DNA of 64,000 nt from Phytohabitans maris (GCF_031085175.1 NZ_JAVHUY010000006.1:211455-275454); one strand, 5' to 3'; positions 1-9,354 are shown, counted from the first letter of the stretch. Notes: generated from the sequence alone by a model not told the origin. Made by a program: numbers and translations.

Positions 1-449
1 GCGTACTCGTCCGGGTCGATCTCCCTCATCCGCCCGCCGGTCTCCAGGCGGACCTCCGCCGGTTCCAGCCGGAACATGACCTGGCCTCGCCCCACGTCCA
101 GCAGGTCGCCGACGGGGTCGATCTCGACGAAGTCCTGCGCGGCCTGGCGTGCCTCGACGCCGGTGAGGGGCGCGGCCCAGCCGGAGACCCACACGCGGCC
201 GAGCGTCGGCGAGCCGGCGACCGGGGGCACGTCCTGCACGTCCAGCACCACGGCCACGTCGTCGGCGCCCTCCGCCGGGCGCAGCGACTCGGCGAGCTCA
301 CCGTCCGCCGGCACCAGCATCAGCACCCGGCCGGCCGCGTCGGTGGCGTGCCGTACCCGGTGCGGGCTGGGCCGGCAGGCGATGTGCGCGTTGCCGGGGA
401 GCCGGCCGGCGGCCAGGGTACGGGCGACCTCGGCGGGGCTGGGCTGCAT
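1..449 (-). CDS. DUF2470/HugZ-like split-barrel protein (3' end cut off by window edge)
   Basis: Read on the minus strand from ATG at 447-449, the frame stays open for 149 codons to the window edge, so the C-terminus is missing. A ribosome-binding site (GGAGG) lies eight bases before the ATG. The protein begins MQPSPAEVARTLAAGRLPG and continues through a segment rich in VAVVLDVQDVPPV and GRVWVSGWA. This resembles the actinobacterial DUF2470 / pyridoxamine-phosphate-oxidase-like (HugZ-type) split-barrel proteins, some of which are linked to haem or iron handling. It diverges from the S4 gene across 70 bp that hold iron-box-like sequences, which fits iron control. The family call is recognition of sequence style only. 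No catalytic residues can be named. Confidence 0.5.
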   Translation of the reverse strand, partial: MQPSPAEVARTLAAGRLPGNAHIACRPSPHRVRHATDAAGRVLMLVPADGELAESLRPAEGADDVAVVLDVQDVPPVAGSPTLGRVWVSGWAAPLTGVEARQAAQDFVEIDPVGDLLDVGRGQVMFRLEPAEVRLETGGRMREIDPDEY

Positions 450-467
450 GTCGGAGACCTCCGGCGG

Positions 468-501
468 TTAGGTTAGGCTTAGTAAGGGCAGGCTAACCTA
501 C
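468..501. promoter_or_regulatory. Two overlapping iron-box-like (IdeR/DtxR-type) sites
   Basis: The DtxR/IdeR/DmdR consensus is TTAGGTTAGGCTAACCTAA. Positions 468-479 read TTAGGTTAGGCT, a match to its first 12 bases. Positions 490-500 read AGGCTAACCTA, a match to bases 8-18 of a second, offset copy. Both lie between the divergent starts at 449 and 520, where a repressor could act on both genes. The match is direct; binding is inference. Confidence 0.55.
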
Positions 502-519
502 TCGAACGGAGACGTCTAC

Positions 520-1128
520 GTGAACCAGGCTCGACCCAAGGCGCGCATCTCGCGGGCGCTCGGCTTCCCGCTGACCCGCAAGGACACCCGGTACTTCGAG
601 CGCCGTCCGTACCCGCCGGGCGTGCACGGACGGTCGCGCCGCAAGACCTCCGACTACCAGGTGCGGCTGCTGGAGAAGCAGCGGCTCCGCTTCCAGTACA
701 ACATCAGCGAGAAGCAGATGCGGCGGACCTTCGAGGAAGCGCACCGCAGCACCGCCAAGACCGGTGACCTGCTCGTCTCGCTCCTGGAGCGGCGGCTGGA
801 CGCGGTGGTCTTCCGCGCCGGGCTGGCCCGCACCATCTACCAGGCACGCCAGGCCGTCGCGCACGGGCACATCACCGTCGACGGGGCGAAGGTCGACCGT
901 CCCTCGTACCGGGTGAAGCCGGGTCAGGTCGTCCAGGTGCGCGAGTCGAGCCGGCAGAAGGCGCCGTTTCAGATCGCGGCCGCCGGGGCGCACGTGGACG
1001 GGCCGACCGCGCCGTACCTGTCGACCAACCTCGCCGAGCTGACCACGACGCTGCTGCGCGCGCCGGAGCGCCGCGAGGTGCCGGTGATCTGCGACGAGCA
1101 GCTGGTCGTGGAGTTCTACTCGCGCTGA
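520..1128 (+). CDS. rpsD: 30S ribosomal protein S4, zinc-ligand-free form
   Basis: S4 binds 16S rRNA early in assembly of the small subunit. The 202-residue product has the S4 N-terminal domain ([16 protein letters not shown] near residues 27-42), followed by [18 protein letters not shown] and the S4 RNA-binding domain with [14 protein letters not shown] and [15 protein letters not shown]. It resembles the stand-alone Streptomyces type rather than the S4 encoded beside rpoA. The N-terminal cysteine zinc ligands found in many S4 proteins are absent. The start is GTG at 520, with GGAGA nine bases upstream. The gene overlaps the 3' end of the convergent TetR gene by 13 bp. In this group a second, cysteine-containing S4 is usual, so this is probably a paralogue. 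The iron-box-like DNA upstream suggests conditional expression (inference). Confidence 0.85.
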   Translation: MNQARPKARISRALGFPLTRKDTRYFERRPYPPGVHGRSRRKTSDYQVRLLEKQRLRFQYNISEKQMRRTFEEAHRSTAKTGDLLVSLLERRLDAVVFRAGLARTIYQARQAVAHGHITVDGAKVDRPSYRVKPGQVVQVRESSRQKAPFQIAAAGAHVDGPTAPYLSTNLAELTTTLLRAPERREVPVICDEQLVVEFYSR

Positions 1129-1850
1129 GCCGTCTTCTCCCGCTTTTCTCCCGGGGCGCCTGTCGCGGCCGTCGCCGCCGTTTTCCCGGTCGCCGCGGCC
1201 GCTTTTTCGGTCGTGGCGATCGCGGCGGCTTTTTCGGTCGCGGCTGTCGCGGCCGCCGTCCCCAGGTCGCCGGTCACGTAGCGCTGCACGTTGGGGCCGA
1301 TCGCCGCCACCACCACCTCGGGTGCGGCGGAGGCGAGCGGCTCCAGCTTCAGCACGTACCGCACCATGGCCAGCCCAGCCATCTGCGACGCGACAAGGCT
1401 GGCCCGCAGCGGCGACTCGGCCGGCTCGGTGGTCAGCTTGGGCAGCACGTGGCGGATCATCTGCGTGGTCACGAACTCGCGCAGTAGCCGCGCGGTCCAG
1501 TCGTTGCTGACCGCCGAGCGCAGGAGCGCGACGCCCGCGGCGCCGGCCGGCGAGTCCCAGATCCGCAGGAAGAACCGGACCAGCCGCTCGCCGATCTCCT
1601 CCGCCCCGCCGGCGAGCACCTGCGGGAGCACCTCGGCCGGGTCGATCGGAAAGTTCATGCAGGTCTTGAAGAGCTGCTCCTTGGTACCGAAATAGTGATG
1701 GACCAGCGCCGGGTCGACGCCGGCGCTGGTCGCGATGCCTCTGATGGACGCGGCCTCGAAGCCGCGCTCGGCGAACGTCTCCCGGGCCGCGGTGAGGATC
1801 GACTCGCGGGTGTCCGGGTTGCCGGGGCGGCGCCCGGTCCGTCGTGCCAT
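1116..1850 (-). CDS. TetR-family transcriptional regulator
   Basis: A 244-residue protein with an N-terminal TetR helix-turn-helix: [48 protein letters not shown] lies roughly at residues 14-62, followed by an effector domain to about residue 195. The last ~45 residues are an Ala/Thr/Glu/Lys-rich tail with imperfect TEKAAA repeats, which is unlike the family and is encoded where the gene runs into the 3' end of rpsD. The gene lies 43 bp after the ABC permease on the same strand, so it is probably the last gene of the exporter operon and its autoregulated repressor. Small palindromes overlapping the operon promoter at 3367-3411 are candidate sites. The ligand is unknown. Confidence 0.85.
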   Translation of the reverse strand: MARRTGRRPGNPDTRESILTAARETFAERGFEAASIRGIATSAGVDPALVHHYFGTKEQLFKTCMNFPIDPAEVLPQVLAGGAEEIGERLVRFFLRIWDSPAGAAGVALLRSAVSNDWTARLLREFVTTQMIRHVLPKLTTEPAESPLRASLVASQMAGLAMVRYVLKLEPLASAAPEVVVAAIGPNVQRYVTGDLGTAAATAATEKAAAIATTEKAAAATGKTAATAATGAPGEKREKTAQRE

Positions 1851-1893
1851 GTGCTTCCTTACCTCGGTACCTCTGGGCCGTGCGGCGGCTCTC

Positions 1894-2631
1894 TCAAGCC
1901 GTGCGGCGCCGGAGCGTGGCCGCGGCCAGCACGAGGGCGACCACGACGCAACCGCCGACGATGCCGAGGTCGCGCCAGAGCGTGGCGGTGGGATCGGCGT
2001 GCGCGCCGACCTCCTGGAGCGCCTCCACCGCGTACGACAGCGGCAGCACGTCGCTGATCGCCTCCAGCCACCCCGCCATCTGATCCCGGGACACGAACAG
2101 CCCGCACAGCAGGATCTGCGGGACCGCTACGACTGGCATGAACTGTACGGCCTGGAACTCGGTGCGGGCGAAGGCACTGCAGAACAGGCCGAGCGCCACG
2201 CCGAGCACCGCGTTGACCACCGCGATCAGGATGACCAGCCCGGTGCTGCCGGCGGTGTCGAGATCGAAGAGCCAGTACGCCAGGGCGGCCGCCACCGAGG
2301 CCTGGACCGCCGCCGCGAGGCCGAACGCGATCCCGTACCCGAACAGCAGGTCGAGCTTGCCCAGCGGGGTGGTCAGCAGCCGCTCGAGCGTGCCGCTGGT
2401 GCGCTCGCGGAGCATCGCGATGCTGGTCACCAGGAACATGATCACGAACGGGAACACGCCGAGCATCACCAGCGCGATCCGGTCGAAGACCATGGGCTGG
2501 TCGTCGTACATGAAGTAGAGCAGGGCGAGCAGCAGCGCCGGCACGACGATGAGCATGGCCACCGTACGCCGGTCGTGCAGCAGCTGTCGCAGGATGCGCA
2601 CGATCGTGGCGCCGAGGATCCGCGCGCTCAT
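1894..2631 (-). CDS. ABC-2 type transporter permease (DrrB-like)
   Basis: This is the membrane half of an ABC exporter, 245 residues with about six hydrophobic segments; the first is TVAMLIVVPALLLALLYFMY. ABC-2 permease features include the RERTSGTLERLLTTPL loop between the second and third segments. The start is ATG at 2629-2631. Its first bases overlap the stop codon of the ATPase gene (ATGA), so the two are translationally coupled. A longer reading upstream of this point would only reuse the ATPase gene in another frame and was rejected. With the ATPase it should form a daunorubicin-resistance-like efflux pump. The substrate cannot be read from sequence. Confidence 0.85.
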   Translation of the reverse strand: MSARILGATIVRILRQLLHDRRTVAMLIVVPALLLALLYFMYDDQPMVFDRIALVMLGVFPFVIMFLVTSIAMLRERTSGTLERLLTTPLGKLDLLFGYGIAFGLAAAVQASVAAALAYWLFDLDTAGSTGLVILIAVVNAVLGVALGLFCSAFARTEFQAVQFMPVVAVPQILLCGLFVSRDQMAGWLEAISDVLPLSYAVEALQEVGAHADPTATLWRDLGIVGGCVVVALVLAAATLRRRTA

Positions 2632-3347
2632 GCCGTCACCTCCTGGGCCCTGATCAGCCTGAGGAACGCCTCGTCGAGGTCGTCGGTGCCGGCGCTCTCG
2701 CGCACCGCCGCGGGCGTGTCGTCGGCGATCAGCGCGCCCTCGCGGATCAGCAGGAGCCGCTCGCAGCGCCCGGCCTCGTCCATCACGTGGCTGGAGACCA
2801 GGATGGTCGTGCCCTTGCCGGCCAGGTCGTGAAACTGCTTCCACAGCTCGTCGCGGAGCACCGGGTCCTGCCCGACGGTGGGCTCGTCGAGCACCAGCAG
2901 CTCGGGCTCGCCGAGGATCGCGCAGGCCAGCGACGCGCGGCTGCGCTGCCCGCCGGAGAGGGTGGCGACGAGCTGGCTCGCCGCGTCGGCCAGCCCCACG
3001 TCGGCGACCGCCCGCTCGGCAGTGGCCGCGTCGTAGCCGGAGAGCGCGGCGAAGTAGCGGGCGTTTTCCCGGACGGTCAGGTCGGCGTAGACGCTCGGGG
3101 CCTGGGTGAGGTAGCCGACCTTGCGGCGCAGCGGTGCCGCCCCGGCCGGCTCGCCCAGCACCATGATCGAGCCCGACCGCACGACCTGGACGCCGACGAC
3201 CGCCCGCATGAGGGTGGTCTTGCCGCTGCCGCTGGGACCGAGCAGCCCGGTGACGCTGCCGCGCGGGATCATGCAGGTGAGCCCGTGCAGCACCCGCCTC
3301 TTTCCACGCTCCACGACGAGGTCCTGGACCTCGATCGCGCTGGTCAT
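2628..3347 (-). CDS. ABC transporter ATP-binding protein (DrrA/CcmA-like)
   Basis: A 239-residue nucleotide-binding subunit. Walker A GPSGSGKT lies at residues 37-44, the signature LSGGQ at 130-134 and Walker B LLVLDEP at 150-156, followed by a switch-region SSHVMDEA. I chose ATG at 3345-3347 because GGAGGAG sits just upstream; an earlier in-frame start lacks such a site. It is the first gene of the exporter-permease-TetR operon. The promoter has -35 TTGAGT and -10 TAGCGT separated by 17 bp. It energises efflux of an unidentified hydrophobic compound. Confidence 0.9.
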   Translation of the reverse strand: MTSAIEVQDLVVERGKRRVLHGLTCMIPRGSVTGLLGPSGSGKTTLMRAVVGVQVVRSGSIMVLGEPAGAAPLRRKVGYLTQAPSVYADLTVRENARYFAALSGYDAATAERAVADVGLADAASQLVATLSGGQRSRASLACAILGEPELLVLDEPTVGQDPVLRDELWKQFHDLAGKGTTILVSSHVMDEAGRCERLLLIREGALIADDTPAAVRESAGTDDLDEAFLRLIRAQEVTA

Positions 3348-3366
3348 GGTCTCCTCCAAAAACTCA

Positions 3367-3411
3367 TCATCCGATGAACTCAACGCTAGATGAAATCATG
3401 CTCGCACTCAA
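3367..3411 (-). promoter_or_regulatory. Promoter of the ABC exporter operon with overlapping palindromes
   Basis: On the minus strand, TTGAGT (3411-3406) and TAGCGT (3388-3383) are separated by exactly 17 bp. The palindrome ATGATTTCAT (3399-3390) lies in the spacer, and TCATC-C-GATGA (3367-3377) lies at the expected transcription start. This is a typical repressor layout. The TetR protein at the end of the operon is the obvious candidate (inference). Confidence 0.5.
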
Positions 3412-3465
3412 GTCGGCGTTTCCCGCGAGCCCGGCGGTCTCTACCGGCCGGGCGGCTCCGGTGGC

Positions 3466-3503
3466 TTGACTTCGAGTGGGCTCTAACTGGAAGTCTGGGA
3501 CGC
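3466..3503 (+). promoter_or_regulatory. MerR-type promoter/operator
   Basis: TTGACT at 3466-3471 is followed by TTCGAGtgggCTCTAA (3471-3486), an imperfect dyad of the kind MerR-family activators bind inside long 19-bp spacers. A weak -10 (AAGTCT, 3491-3496) would place the transcription start almost on the ATG at 3504, implying a leaderless message. Confidence 0.5.
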
Positions 3504-3872
3504 ATGACGATGACGGTCAGTGAGGCCGCGGAGCAGGTCGGTCTCACCACGTACACGTTGCGGTGGTACGAGCAGGAGGGTCTCGTCGAGCCGGTGGGAC
3601 GCGACTCGGCCGGCCGCCGGCGGTACACCCAGCAGGACCTCGACTGGCTGATCCTGCTGACCCGGCTGCGGCGCACCGGCATGCCGGTGCGGGACATGCG
3701 CCGGTACGCGGAGCTGGCTCGCGAGGGCGACAGCACGCTCGCCGCCCGCCGCCGCATCTTCGAGGCGCACCGCGACCGGGTGCTGGCCCGGATCTCGGAA
3801 CTCGAAGAGGACCTGAAGGTCCTCAACTACAAGATCGAGGTGTACGGGAAGATGGAGCAGGAACCGTGCTGA
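3504..3872 (+). CDS. MerR-family transcriptional regulator
   Basis: A 122-residue protein with an N-terminal MerR winged helix (TVSEAAEQVGLTTYTLRWYE, residues ~3-22, then LVEPVGRDSAGRRRYTQQDLDWL) and a C-terminal coiled coil of about 45 residues used for dimerisation. There is no cysteine pattern for metal sensing, and the class is that of small MerR proteins paired with aldo/keto reductases. ATG at 3504 sits directly after a MerR-style promoter; ATG at 3510 is an alternative. Its stop overlaps the GTG of the reductase gene, so the two are co-translated. It probably activates its own operon in response to an unknown electrophile or stress. Confidence 0.85.
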   Translation: MTMTVSEAAEQVGLTTYTLRWYEQEGLVEPVGRDSAGRRRYTQQDLDWLILLTRLRRTGMPVRDMRRYAELAREGDSTLAARRRIFEAHRDRVLARISELEEDLKVLNYKIEVYGKMEQEPC

Positions 3873-4867
3873 CCCGCCACATCGCCGGTGCCCCGGTCTC
3901 CGCGCTCGGCCTGGGGTGCATGGGCATGAGCATGGCGTACGGCCCGGCCGACGACGCCGAGTCCACCCGCGTGCTGCACCGCGCGCTCGACCTGGGCGTC
4001 AACCACTTCGACACCTCCGACGCGTACGGTGCGGGCGCCAACGAGCGGCTCCTCGGCCCGGTGGTGCGGGCGCGGCGGGACGAGGTGTTCCTGGCGACGA
4101 AGTTCGGGATCCGGCTGCCGGACGGCGCCTCGCACTCGGCGGTGCCGGGCACGCGGGTGGACAGCGGCCCGTCCTGGGCGGCCGCCGCGTGCGACGCCTC
4201 GCTGGGACGGCTCGGCATCGAGACGATCGACCTGTACTACCTGCACCGCCGCGACCCCGCCACGCCGATCGAGGAGACGGTCGGGGCGATGGCCGCGCTG
4301 GTCGCGGCCGGCAAGGTACGCCACATCGGCCTCTCCGAGGTCAGCCCGGCGACCCTGCGGGCCGCGCACGCGGTGCACCCGGTCGCGGCCGTGCAGATGG
4401 AGTACTCGCTCTTCAGCCGCGAGGTCGAGGACGAGATGCTGGCGGTCTGCCGCGAGCTGGGCGTGACGCTGGTGGCGTACTCGCCGGTGGGGCGCGGCAT
4501 GCTGACCGGCACGATCACCGGCACCGACCAGCTCCAGCGGGAGGGCGACTACCGCGCGAACGGCGCGCCCCGCTTCTCCGCCGAGGCTCTCCCGACCAAC
4601 CTCGCCCTCGCCGGCGAGGTGCGCGAGGTGGCCGCCGAGATCGGCTGCACACCCGCACAGGCCGCGCTGGCGTGGGTGCTCGCGCAGGGCGAGGAGGTGG
4701 TGGCCATCCCGGGTACCAAGCGGGTGCGCTACCTGGAGGAGAACACGGCCGCCGCCGACCTGGCGCTCACGCCCGAGCAGGTGTCCCGCCTCTCCGCGGC
4801 GGTACCGAGGGCCGCGGTCGCCGGTGCCCGGTACGCCGAGGCCGCGATGCGCTTCGTCGGCCACTGA
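3866..4867 (+). CDS. Aldo/keto reductase
   Basis: A 333-residue NADPH-dependent oxidoreductase of the AKR superfamily (AKR13-like), predicted cytosolic. The catalytic tetrad is visible: Asp49 and Tyr54 (HFDTSDAYGAG), Lys79 (FLATKFGI) and His127 (YYLHRRDP). The (beta/alpha)8 barrel continues through GKVRHIGLSEVSP and the cofactor-binding IPGTKRVRYLEEN. I chose GTG at 3866, giving VLTRHIAGAP, because it overlaps the stop of the merR gene and keeps the conserved N-terminus. The gene ends before a long hairpin terminator. The natural substrate, an aldehyde or ketone, is unknown. Confidence 0.9.
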   Translation: MLTRHIAGAPVSALGLGCMGMSMAYGPADDAESTRVLHRALDLGVNHFDTSDAYGAGANERLLGPVVRARRDEVFLATKFGIRLPDGASHSAVPGTRVDSGPSWAAAACDASLGRLGIETIDLYYLHRRDPATPIEETVGAMAALVAAGKVRHIGLSEVSPATLRAAHAVHPVAAVQMEYSLFSREVEDEMLAVCRELGVTLVAYSPVGRGMLTGTITGTDQLQREGDYRANGAPRFSAEALPTNLALAGEVREVAAEIGCTPAQAALAWVLAQGEEVVAIPGTKRVRYLEENTAAADLALTPEQVSRLSAAVPRAAVAGARYAEAAMRFVGH

Positions 4868-4929
4868 GCCAACGTTCGCGGGCGCGGCCGGGCTGGCCCC
4901 GCTGCCCCGCGTTCACGGGCGGACCTGGC

Positions 4930-4978
4930 AGATCTTGGAGAGTTAGGGTTCGTATGGCGCCCTAACTCTCCAAGATCT
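4930..4978. terminator. Bidirectional hairpin terminator with perfect 19-bp stem
   Basis: AGATCTTGGAGAGTTAGGG (4930-4948) is exactly complementary to 4960-4978 across an 11-nt loop. It lies between two convergent genes and ends four bases before the stop of the low-complexity gene, so it can stop transcription from both sides. There is no U-tract, as is usual in actinomycetes. Confidence 0.75.
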
Positions 4979-4982
4979 CTTG

Positions 4983-7900
4983 CTAGAGGGCGAGCACCCG
5001 GTCGAGGAAGTCGCGGTACTGCTGCATGGCGACCCGCAGCGCCTCGGTGTCCGGGGCGTCCGCCTGCCGGCGCGGGTCCAGGTCGACCTGCTCGGCCAGC
5101 AGCCGCTCACCCAGCGCGTGCACCGCGCTGGCGACGAGCGCCTGGGCCTGCGCGACGGCGGCGACCGGATCGTCGACGAAGTTCGCCTTGATCAGCTGCC
5201 AGTCCTCGCGGAACCGCTGGGCCGCTTCCTCACTCCAGACCGCGATCTGCGTCTCCGCCAGGTCGCCCGGCCCCCGTTGCGTGGCCTCTTCGAGCTCGCC
5301 GTGGTGTGCCTCACCCTCACCGAGTACCGCGAGGGCTGCCGGCGCCCCGACCGCGGCGGCCTCGTCGGCGGCGCTCTGCTCCGCATCGGCGTCGGCGGCC
5401 GTCTCGCCGGCTTCCGCTTCGACGGCGCTCTCGTCGGTGGCGGCCGCGGGCGCGTCGCCGTCGACGGGCGGGACCGTCCAGTCGTGGTCGTCACCGACCG
5501 GCGGCGCACTGGCCGTCAGCGGCGCCACGACCGGCTCCGGGTTGGACCAGTCCTTGTCCAGAACTCCTGCGGCCGGGGTGACCTCCCGCTCGGCGGTGGC
5601 ATCTGTCGGTTGAATGATTTCCTCCTCAATGAGTGTCTCGTCGGCCGCCCGATCCGCCGGCTCCGCCCACGCGTCGGTGACGGCCGCCCCGTTGATGCCG
5701 GGTACGACCTCGGCGGGAGCATCAGCAGGCGAAAGCGACCCCGAAGGCGCGCCGAACGCGCCGACCTCGGCCGGCTGGTCGAGGTCCAGGTCAGGATCAG
5801 CGCCGGCGCCGCTCACATCACCGGCGTCGTCTTCCGCGCCGGCGGTCTCGGCCGCGCCCTCAGCACCGGGGGCCGCCTCGACGTCCGTGCCGGCCCATGC
5901 CTCTGCGGCCGCTGCCTCGCTGGCCTCAGCCCCCGCGTCGGTCTCGGCCGTAGCCACTTCGCCCTCGCCCGCAGCCTCCGCGTCGGCGGCCGCCGCCGTT
6001 TCGGGCTCCGCCTCAGGCACCGTCTCGGGCTCCACCTCGGCAACGGCGCTTGTCGCCGGCGCGCTCTCGGCCTCGGCGGCCCCTGTGTCGCTGTCGCCTT
6101 CGGCGGTGTCCTCGACCGCGACCAGCGGCTCAGGCTCCGCTTGAGCCACAGTCTCGGCGCCGGCGTCCGTCTCGGTCTCCGGCCCGGCCTCGGCGTCGGG
6201 CTCGGCTGCCGCAATGGTGTCAGCCTGTGGCGCCGTGTCGACCTCAGCCTCAGCCCCGACTGCGTCCTCGGCCCCGATGGCGTCCCCGGCCCCGACGGTG
6301 GCCTCTGTGTCGAGGGCGTCCTCGGCCTCGACGGTGGCCTCGGCCGCTGGCTCTGCCTCGGCGGCGGTGTCGGGCTCGGCGGCGATCTCCGTCTCGGGCG
6401 CTGCGAGATCCTCCGCGGCGACCGCCTCGGCATCAAGCGCCGCGGGCTCCTCCTGCGCGACGGCCTCCGCCGCCGGCTCGCCGATCGCGTATGCGCCGTC
6501 GATTTCACTGTCCACGGCTGGTTCAGGGTCGCCGGTCGTTTCGCCGTCCACGGCTGTTTCGGAGTCGACAGCCGCTTCGTCGTCCACGGCGGGCGATGCG
6601 GCGAGGCTGGCTTCCGTGTCCACCTCGGACACCGCGCCGGCGTCGGTCGCCAAGACCGGCTCGGCGTCGACTTCGGACTCCGTCTCCTCTTCCGCTCCTG
6701 GTTCAGCTTCCGCTCCTGGCTCAGCGGCAGCCTCCGCGACCTCGGCGGTTGGGGCGTCGCCGTCCGCCTCCGCGTCGGCGTCGGCTGTCGCATCCGCCTC
6801 GGCCTCGGCTTCGGGCGTCGCGTCCGTTTCGAAGTCGGCGTCTGCGGGCGCGTCCGCTCCGGCGTCCGGGATGACCCCCGCCTCGGCGTCAACGTCCTCA
6901 GTGGACTCCCCGGCGGTTGCGATGATCGCGGTCGGCTCTTCCACCTCGGCTGGCGTCCCGGTCTCGGTGTCCACCGCAGCGTCAGCAGGGGCCTCGGCCT
7001 CCGCCTCCGTCACGGCGGCGGTCTCGGCCGCGGGCTCGGTCTCCGCCGCAGCTTCGGCGTCGTCGGCCGTTTCCACGGCAGGCGCGGTCTCCGCGTCGGC
7101 GTCGCTTTCGGTGCCCACCTCGGCTTCGGGTTCCGTGACGGCTGCGGCCTCCGGCTCGGTCCCGGCGGCCGCTTCAACTTCGGATTCCGCGACGATCTCG
7201 GCCCCGACTTCGGCTGCGGCTTCCGGCTGGGACCCGGTGACTTCGGCTTCGGGCTCGGCCCCGACCTCTGCTCCGGGTCCCGTCTCGGCGGCGGCTTCGG
7301 CATCAGGCGCGGCGAGGAGGGCGGGGTCGGCCTGTGGCTCCGCGGGTGCGTCGCCTTCGGCCTCGCCCGTTGCGGCCTCGCCCGTTGCGGCCTCGCCCGT
7401 CTCGGCTTCGGCAGTCTCGTCGATGACGCCCGTCGCGGACTCGCTCCCCTCCGCTTCGGCCGCCTCTGTGGACGCCGCCTCACCGGAACCGGCCTCGGGG
7501 GCGATCCCAGCAGCAGCGTCGACCGCGTCGGCCTCGGCAGCACCGGTGGTCTCGGTAGCACCGCCATCCACGGCGGTCTCGGCCTCGATGCCGGGCACAG
7601 CGCCTGCCTCGGCGTCTGCCTCGACCGGCTCGGCCTGCGCGTCCACCACGGCGTCTGCCCCGACCGGCTCGGCCTGCGCGTCCACCACGGCGTCTGCCCC
7701 GACCGGCTCAGGCTGCGCGTCCACTGCGGCGTCGGCTGCTGGCTCGGGCTCGGCGGCTGGCTCGTCCTCGACCTCCGTGGCCGGATCGGCGCCGGCCTCC
7801 GGCCGGGTGTCGGCTTCCGGCGGGGCCTCGGCCTCGATCGCGTCGGCTTCGGCCCCGGCGACGGGGTCCACCTGGGGTGCGGTCGCGACCTCGGCTACCG

Positions 7901-9095
7901 GCTCCGCGACCGGGTCGGCGTCGTTGTCTGCCGTGGGCTCGGCTGCCGCGCTCTCGGCCTCCGGCTCGGCGGCGACCGCGTCGATGGTGGCGTCGAGAGC
8001 CGGCGGGGTGCCGTCGGTGGCGGGCTCGGTGGGTGTCTCGGCGACCGCGTCGGACTCGGGAGTCGGCGCGTCGGGCTCGGCGTCCGTTTCCAGGTCCGGC
8101 GCCGCGTCCACCATGACAACCGCCTCGGGCGTTTCCACCTCGGCCTCCGGCTCGGCGGTCGGGGCCTCGGCGTCCGAACCAATGGCGTCCGCGACGTCCG
8201 TGTCAGGGGCCGCTGCTTCGGCGTCCGCCGGCGCCTCCGGCTCCAGCATCACCTCAGCCTCCGCCTCGGCCTCAGCCTCGACGGTGGAGACGGCGTCCGC
8301 TTCGGGCGCGGAGGCGGCGTCGGCCTCGGGCGCGGCCTCGATGATGGAGGCGGCCTCCGCCTCGGGCGCGGCCTCAACGGCGGAGACGGGGTCCGCCTCG
8401 GGCTCGGCCTCGATGATGGAGGCGGCGTCCGCCTCAGGCGCGCGGACGGGGTCGGCTTCGGGCGCGGCCTCGATGATGGAGGCGGCGTCCGCCTCGGGCG
8501 CGGGGACGGCGTCCGTTTCGGGTGCGGAAACGGGGTCGGCTTCGGGCTCGGCCTCGACGGTGGAGGCGGCGTCCGCCTCGGGTGCGGAGACGAGGTCGGC
8601 CTCGGGCTCAGCCTCGACGGTGGAGGCGGCGTCCGCCTCGGGCGCGGGGACGGGGTCGGCTTCGGGCTTGGCCTCGACGATGGGAGCGCCGGGAGCGGAG
8701 GTGGCGTCCGCCTCCGTGGTGGAGGGTGGGGCTTCGGGGGTGGCGGCGTCAGGGGCCGCGGGGGTGTCGTACGGGGCGGGCGGGGCCGAAGGCGGAGTGG
8801 AGGAGTCGATCAGCTGGTCGGTGAGCGGGGGGAGGGGGGACTCCTGGGCCCGTTCGCGCGGGACGATGATCGGGATCTCCGTCGTCGGCTCGTTGAGAGC
8901 GGTGGTACCCGAGGGGAGAGCGGTGGTACCCGAGGGGGCGGTGGTGGTTTCCCCCGGGGGGAGGGCCGTGGTCGGCTCCGCGGAGAGGTCGGAGGGCTGG
9001 CGCTGACCGGGCAGCAGCCCGGCGGGTATCACGGGGAGTGCCGCGGTGGTCTCGGTGTCGTCGTGCTCGGAACCTGGCGTGGGGGTGGGCTGCAT
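4983..9095 (-). CDS. Giant Glu/Ala/Asp low-complexity protein with conserved C-terminal helical domain
   Basis: A 1370-residue acidic protein read from ATG at 9093-9095, with GGAGG about eleven bases upstream. Residues ~1-110 are Thr/Pro/Leu-rich. The next ~1130 residues are nearly all Ala, Glu, Asp, Val, Pro and Thr in degenerate repeats such as [16 protein letters not shown] 13-residue unit ([13 protein letters not shown]) occurs as three 39-bp copies at 7611-7727. The last ~110 residues are ordinary sequence: [20 protein letters not shown], then [20 protein letters not shown]. That domain resembles a C-terminal helical domain common in short actinobacterial proteins of unknown function. 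There is no signal peptide or membrane segment. The tract may be a disordered polyanionic tether. The plus strand is also open here only because of base composition. Confidence 0.75.
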   Translation of the reverse strand: MQPTPTPGSEHDDTETTAALPVIPAGLLPGQRQPSDLSAEPTTALPPGETTTAPSGTTALPSGTTALNEPTTEIPIIVPRERAQESPLPPLTDQLIDSSTPPSAPPAPYDTPAAPDAATPEAPPSTTEADATSAPGAPIVEAKPEADPVPAPEADAASTVEAEPEADLVSAPEADAASTVEAEPEADPVSAPETDAVPAPEADAASIIEAAPEADPVRAPEADAASIIEAEPEADPVSAVEAAPEAEAASIIEAAPEADAASAPEADAVSTVEAEAEAEAEVMLEPEAPADAEAAAPDTDVADAIGSDAEAPTAEPEAEVETPEAVVMVDAAPDLETDAEPDAPTPESDAVAETPTEPATDGTPPALDATIDAVAAEPEAESAAAEPTADNDADPVAEPVAEVATAPQVDPVAGAEADAIEAEAPPEADTRPEAGADPATEVEDEPAAEPEPAADAAVDAQPEPVGADAVVDAQAEPVGADAVVDAQAEPVEADAEAGAVPGIEAETAVDGGATETTGAAEADAVDAAAGIAPEAGSGEAASTEAAEAEGSESATGVIDETAEAETGEAATGEAATGEAEGDAPAEPQADPALLAAPDAEAAAETGPGAEVGAEPEAEVTGSQPEAAAEVGAEIVAESEVEAAAGTEPEAAAVTEPEAEVGTESDADAETAPAVETADDAEAAAETEPAAETAAVTEAEAEAPADAAVDTETGTPAEVEEPTAIIATAGESTEDVDAEAGVIPDAGADAPADADFETDATPEAEAEADATADADAEADGDAPTAEVAEAAAEPGAEAEPGAEEETESEVDAEPVLATDAGAVSEVDTEASLAASPAVDDEAAVDSETAVDGETTGDPEPAVDSEIDGAYAIGEPAAEAVAQEEPAALDAEAVAAEDLAAPETEIAAEPDTAAEAEPAAEATVEAEDALDTEATVGAGDAIGAEDAVGAEAEVDTAPQADTIAAAEPDAEAGPETETDAGAETVAQAEPEPLVAVEDTAEGDSDTGAAEAESAPATSAVAEVEPETVPEAEPETAAAADAEAAGEGEVATAETDAGAEASEAAAAEAWAGTDVEAAPGAEGAAETAGAEDDAGDVSGAGADPDLDLDQPAEVGAFGAPSGSLSPADAPAEVVPGINGAAVTDAWAEPADRAADETLIEEEIIQPTDATAEREVTPAAGVLDKDWSNPEPVVAPLTASAPPVGDDHDWTVPPVDGDAPAAATDESAVEAEAGETAADADAEQSAADEAAAVGAPAALAVLGEGEAHHGELEEATQRGPGDLAETQIAVWSEEAAQRFREDWQLIKANFVDDPVAAVAQAQALVASAVHALGERLLAEQVDLDPRRQADAPDTEALRVAMQQYRDFLDRVLAL

Positions 9096-9354
9096 GACTG
9101 TGGTGTCCTCCGTCCGCTCGGCTGGGCCCCGGCGAGCGGATGCCGGGGTGCCCGGTGCGCCCGTACGTGATCTTCGGCGAGCGCAGCAGCCCACGGGAAG
9201 GCGGACGTCGCGCCGAACCGTTGCGATTCTGGCCCAGCCTGACAACTGGGCACCCCGCCGGAGACCCTGGCGGCGCACCGACAACCTACCGTCCAGCGGT
9301 CCTTCGCACAGCCCCTCGAAGAGCATCAAATCCCTTGCGGAACAATTGGACACT
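9096..9354. other. Divergent promoter region between the low-complexity gene and hisI
   Basis: A 259-bp gap between two divergent starts. It should hold both promoters, including the one for the hisI-trpE operon. I see no clear -10/-35 pair that I would defend, and no palindrome or tryptophan-rich leader peptide. Confidence 0.4.

Noticed and set aside
468..501. Zur box in front of rpsD
   Set aside because: The sequence matches the DtxR/IdeR consensus, not the AT-rich Zur palindrome expected for zinc-controlled ribosomal protein genes.
4980..9170. Plus-strand frames of about 1400 and 930 codons covering the low-complexity gene
   Set aside because: They give Gly/Leu/Arg-rich or Ser/Ala-rich products with no domains. 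The minus-strand frame has a conserved C-terminal domain, a plausible ribosome-binding site and ordinary third-position GC bias.
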